A stretch of 64,000 nucleotides of DNA from Verticillium longisporum (taxonomy: Eukaryota; Ascomycota; Sordariomycetes; Glomerellales; Plectosphaerellaceae), in contig JAETXT010000003.1 in assembly GCA_019188255.1 (NCBI GenBank), positions 6,589,190 to 6,653,189 of the forward strand, read 5' to 3'. Positions 62,062 through 64,000 of the stretch are shown here, piece after piece; position 1 is the first letter of the stretch, and every line of letters starts with the position of its first letter. The notes under the pieces were generated by a model. The model saw only the letters and a program-made list of their open reading frames with translations. It had not been told where the DNA came from and made no database searches. A program made the translations under genes and the position numbers.

Positions 62062-62275
62062 TATTAAGGAGTCTTATATAATAAGTAAAGGGATTAACTA
62101 TTAATCTCTTAGGGGTCTCTAGGAAGATAGAATAATCGATGCCCTTCTCTAAATCTTAGTCTATTAACCTTTCTTATAACTATTCCCTTACTGCGCTCGG
62201 TCCTCTCTTCTTAATTCCTACGATTAAATAATAGGCGATCCCCTATCGGTCTTATACCTCCCTCAGGTCCTAATA
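62062..62275 (-). repeat. Right LTR (5' LTR of the element)
   Basis: 214 bp partner of the left LTR. It begins TATTAAGGAGTC, where the TG and CA ends have become TA, and is followed immediately by ACTAG. Some sites are less mutated here than in the left copy (for example TACTGCGCTC against TACTATGCTC), so each copy took hits independently. Confidence 0.92.
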
Positions 62276-62602
62276 ACTAGAGAGATAGTTAAAGGTTACG
62301 AATTACGCTATAAGGGAAGAGAGAGATATATGTTTCGGCTGTTAAAGTACGATCGGAAGGTTAAGATATAGGTCTCCCGTAAGACTAGCCGATTTATAAA
62401 AGTTAATATTTTCGTAAATCATTCACTTCTCATAGTGCCGAGGATGCTCAATAAAGCATTGTATTGAGGTTGTCTATTGCTTAGATTCTAAATGTGTATA
62501 TAGTATCTTTATAACCAAGCTGAGCCATTATACGTCTCTAACGATCTTGAGTTTCTCGATCAATCGACGATGACCCTGCGAGAGCTTACCTATCCTTTTG
62601 CG
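62276..62602. other. RIP-affected flank distal to the retrotransposon
   Basis: The target duplication ACTAG is followed by about 140 bp of AT-rich sequence with depleted CpA, then composition returns to normal near 62430. No gene is seen. The first part is probably a remnant of the sequence the element inserted into, also repeat-derived. Confidence 0.4.
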
Positions 62603-63207
62603 CTAGTCGTCAACCGCAGAGTCGACTAGCTCACCCCTAGACGCCCTAATATGTCCAGGACATATGTTGTTCTGTTCCTGATTTCTGTCCGGAAACCCAT
62701 TTAAAGGCCGCACGTCGGCCACCTGCCGCCGCATCCCTTTCAATATAGTCTTCAGGGCGAAGTCCGCATGTTGTGCACCCATGATGCCGTAGCTGACGAT
62801 GGAGACAGGCTTGCCAATCCAAACATGGTACAAGTAGTCGACCAGGAATACCAAATTTAAGTTCGCTCGTGACCAAGAAAACAGTAATCGATTCCAAGCA
62901 CTCACATGAAACTCTACTTCCCTGCAACGCCCTTAGGGTCACCCCGTAGCTGCTTGCATGCCTGGTAAGTCTTGATCGACGTCACGATGTATCATCTGCC
63001 ACCCCATGACTGGGCCGCATAAGTATTTAACTCGCGACCACCCATGAATACAGCTAACCAACACACCACACCTAGAGGCGCTGACGCTACAGGAACTCGA
63101 AGCAACCGAATCACCCTCAAGCAGAATAACCTGCCCCCCTCGAATGACACGAAATGAATCCCATAAACTAGCGGACAACTTGAGTATGGCTATCTTAACG
63201 GTCAAAT
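62603..63207 (-). pseudogene. Relic of an NADPH-dependent FMN reductase (flavodoxin-like)
   Basis: The frame ending at 62603 contains DYLYHVWIGKPVSIVSYG and IMGAQHADFALKTILKGM, which match the C-terminal half of NADPH-dependent FMN reductase family proteins. Just upstream, in a different frame, is FLVTSELKFGIPG, the family's FVTPEYNxGxPG loop. The short connecting segment that normally joins it to DYLYHEW is deleted, with a frameshift near 62840. An ATG at 63207 begins MTVKIAIL, like the family's first strand, but the sequence between 63170 and 62900 does not match. I read it as a broken, partly deleted gene. Whether RIP or rearrangement near the chromosome end caused the damage is unclear. 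Confidence 0.6.
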
Positions 63208-63521
63208 GACAGGCATGGCGGCGGCGCGGGCGCCTTTTTGCCTACATAGGATTAAAAGTGGCGTTAAATATACCATCATCATGATCGCTTAACTCGCGAC
63301 CCACCTCAAGCGACGATAATGTTTTGTAGATGCCGATGAAGGCGCATAATAGTATAATGTCGACCTCGATTCGGTCACAGCCCGGGCAACAATTACTGGC
63401 CTGGTCGTTCATGTTCTCGGAATAATCATATTGCATTCTATCGCAGTGCCACATTCGTCTTCAATACGAGCTAGACCTTCTCTGATGCGAAGGCTAACTG
63501 CCGATTTCAAGCCCGCTTCTT
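63208..63521. other. Subtelomeric spacer
   Basis: 314 bp of ordinary composition between the FMN reductase relic and the telomere-proximal gene fragment. A 70-codon frame on the minus strand lacks motifs, and I see nothing else. Confidence 0.4.
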
Positions 63522-63875
63522 TCATGACAATACCCTGTACACGGGATACTCATCACCGGTATTCAGCGGGAAGATATTGAATCGAGCTAACGAACCAGTA
63601 TGCTCTGGCTCTAACGAGACAAAGGCTTGAGCGGCGTTCTTTTGCCTTGTGCTGACGTAGAACCCACCGGGTGGCAGGATGAGATGTCTTCGAACAGCCT
63701 CTGTCGTGACGGTCGTCTGCGCTGTGCCTTCAACCTTGATGTTGGCAACCTCTGCGGTCTTAACCTCGAGAGCCTCAACCTCGCCATTGAATCCATGTTT
63801 GAGGACCTTTACCTCCAGGCCCGAGGCACGCAGACGGGCAGCAACATCCTCGTACGCGCCAGAGAGACGTAGGCC
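63522..63875 (-). pseudogene. C-terminal fragment of a conserved protein truncated at the telomere
   Basis: Reading the minus strand from about 63875 to the TGA at 63522-63524 gives 117 uninterrupted sense codons with clear coding character and no start codon. It begins GAYEDVAARLRASGLEV, continues VTTEAVRRHLILPPGGFYVS and AFVSLEPEHTGSLARFNIF, and ends GDEYPVYRVLS. The ending resembles the C-terminal beta-rich region of fungal M14 carboxypeptidase-like proteins, but that identification is from memory of the pattern and uncertain. The frame meets a stop in the dozen bases before the telomere repeats. The N-terminal part of the gene would lie beyond the chromosome end, so this looks like a gene cut by chromosome breakage and healed by telomere addition. 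Confidence 0.6.
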
Positions 63876-63887
63876 TCAGGGCGCGCA

Positions 63888-64000
63888 GGGTTAGGGTTAG
63901 GGTTAGGGTTAGGGTTAGGGTTAGGGTTAGGGTTAGGGTTAGGGTTAGGGTTAGGGTTAGGGTTAGGGTTAGGGTTAGGGTTAGGGTTAGGGTTAGGGTT
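63888..64000 (+). repeat. Telomere, (TTAGGG)n
   Basis: From GGG at 63888 the sequence is perfect TTAGGG, about 18 units, running to the end of the window with the G-rich strand 5' to 3' toward the terminus. This orientation marks a true right chromosome end rather than an interstitial tract. The array is cut by the window or assembly end, so its natural length is unknown. Confidence 0.98.

Larger units (their letters stand above)
55164..62275 (-). mobile_element. Ty3/gypsy LTR retrotransposon, heavily RIP-mutated
   Basis: 7112 bp, bounded by two 214-bp direct repeats and by the 5-bp target duplication ACTAG (55159-55163 and 62276-62280). Coding order on the minus strand is gag to pol. There is a decayed CCHC knuckle at 60893-60934 whose Cys codons have become Tyr; an aspartic protease with the DxGAD motif near 60660-60695; reverse transcriptase with YIDD at 59653-59664 and a degraded FxLTNxxATF near 59716-59770; and an integrase zinc-binding region (GVRK, then YF) near 58490-58590. 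Protease, RT, RNase H, integrase order marks Ty3/gypsy. A polypurine tract (minus strand, 55381-55400) abuts the left LTR, which is therefore the element's 3' LTR. Gln and Trp codons have become stops throughout, and CpA/TpG is nearly eliminated, so the element is dead. Confidence 0.92.

Noticed and set aside
1..64000. tRNA, rRNA, CRISPR arrays
   Set aside because: I looked by eye for tRNA B-boxes (GTTCGAATC-like), rRNA cores and regularly spaced repeats and found none supportable; GTTCGAGTC near 15330 has no cloverleaf around it.

Overview
The window is the right-hand end of a chromosome from a filamentous ascomycete (Pezizomycotina). It is most likely a Sordariomycete, and Hypocreales is my best but unproven guess. 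The reasons are: a terminal (TTAGGG)n tract at 63888-64000; many short introns (45-94 nt) with GTRNGT donors, CTRAC-type branch sites and YAG acceptors; fungal-specific families (WOPR regulator, Zn2Cys6 factor, BimE-type Apc1, fused Cwh43); and a retrotransposon saturated with C-to-T changes of the RIP type.

Layout. 1-7931 has no convincing protein gene and looks like the long promoter and CT-rich leader of a Pac2-type WOPR regulator (7932-9335). A small accessory block follows: an amidase with a broken frame (11002-13067), a Zn2Cys6 transcription factor (13322-15056), and a protein joining two C2H2 fingers to a chymotrypsin-like protease domain (15495-18337). From 18405 to 53921 the window is dense, conserved housekeeping sequence: Cue3/ASCC2, ribosomal protein uS10, Nup42, a cytochrome P450, Cwh43, Utp6, an EVE-domain protein, the ARID subunit of SWI/SNF (Swi1), mitochondrial ribosomal mL49, eIF3e, Apc1/BimE and Vps41. 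Many are arranged as divergent pairs whose shared promoters contain TACCTAGGTA-type palindromes. The functions cover ribosome biogenesis, translation and its quality control, nuclear export, GPI-anchor remodelling, chromatin remodelling, mitosis and vacuolar fusion; there is no sign that they form one pathway.

From about 55.0 kb the sequence switches to AT-rich. A 7.1-kb Ty3/gypsy LTR retrotransposon lies on the minus strand (55164-62275, 214-bp LTRs, target duplication ACTAG). It is so heavily RIP-mutated that CpA/TpG is almost absent, and what remains is mostly in GpCpA. It also carries an antisense reading frame. Beyond it are a relic of an NADPH-dependent FMN reductase and the intact C-terminal part of a conserved protein (63522-63875) whose upstream part is cut off at the telomere.

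Quality note. Several otherwise well-conserved genes (Swi1, Apc1, Vps41 twice, the C2H2-protease gene, the amidase) are broken by single-base frameshifts, almost all deletions in or beside short homopolymers. I read these mainly as assembly errors and give the inferred full-length genes, with the break positions in each entry. Splice sites were chosen by eye from frame continuity and consensus.
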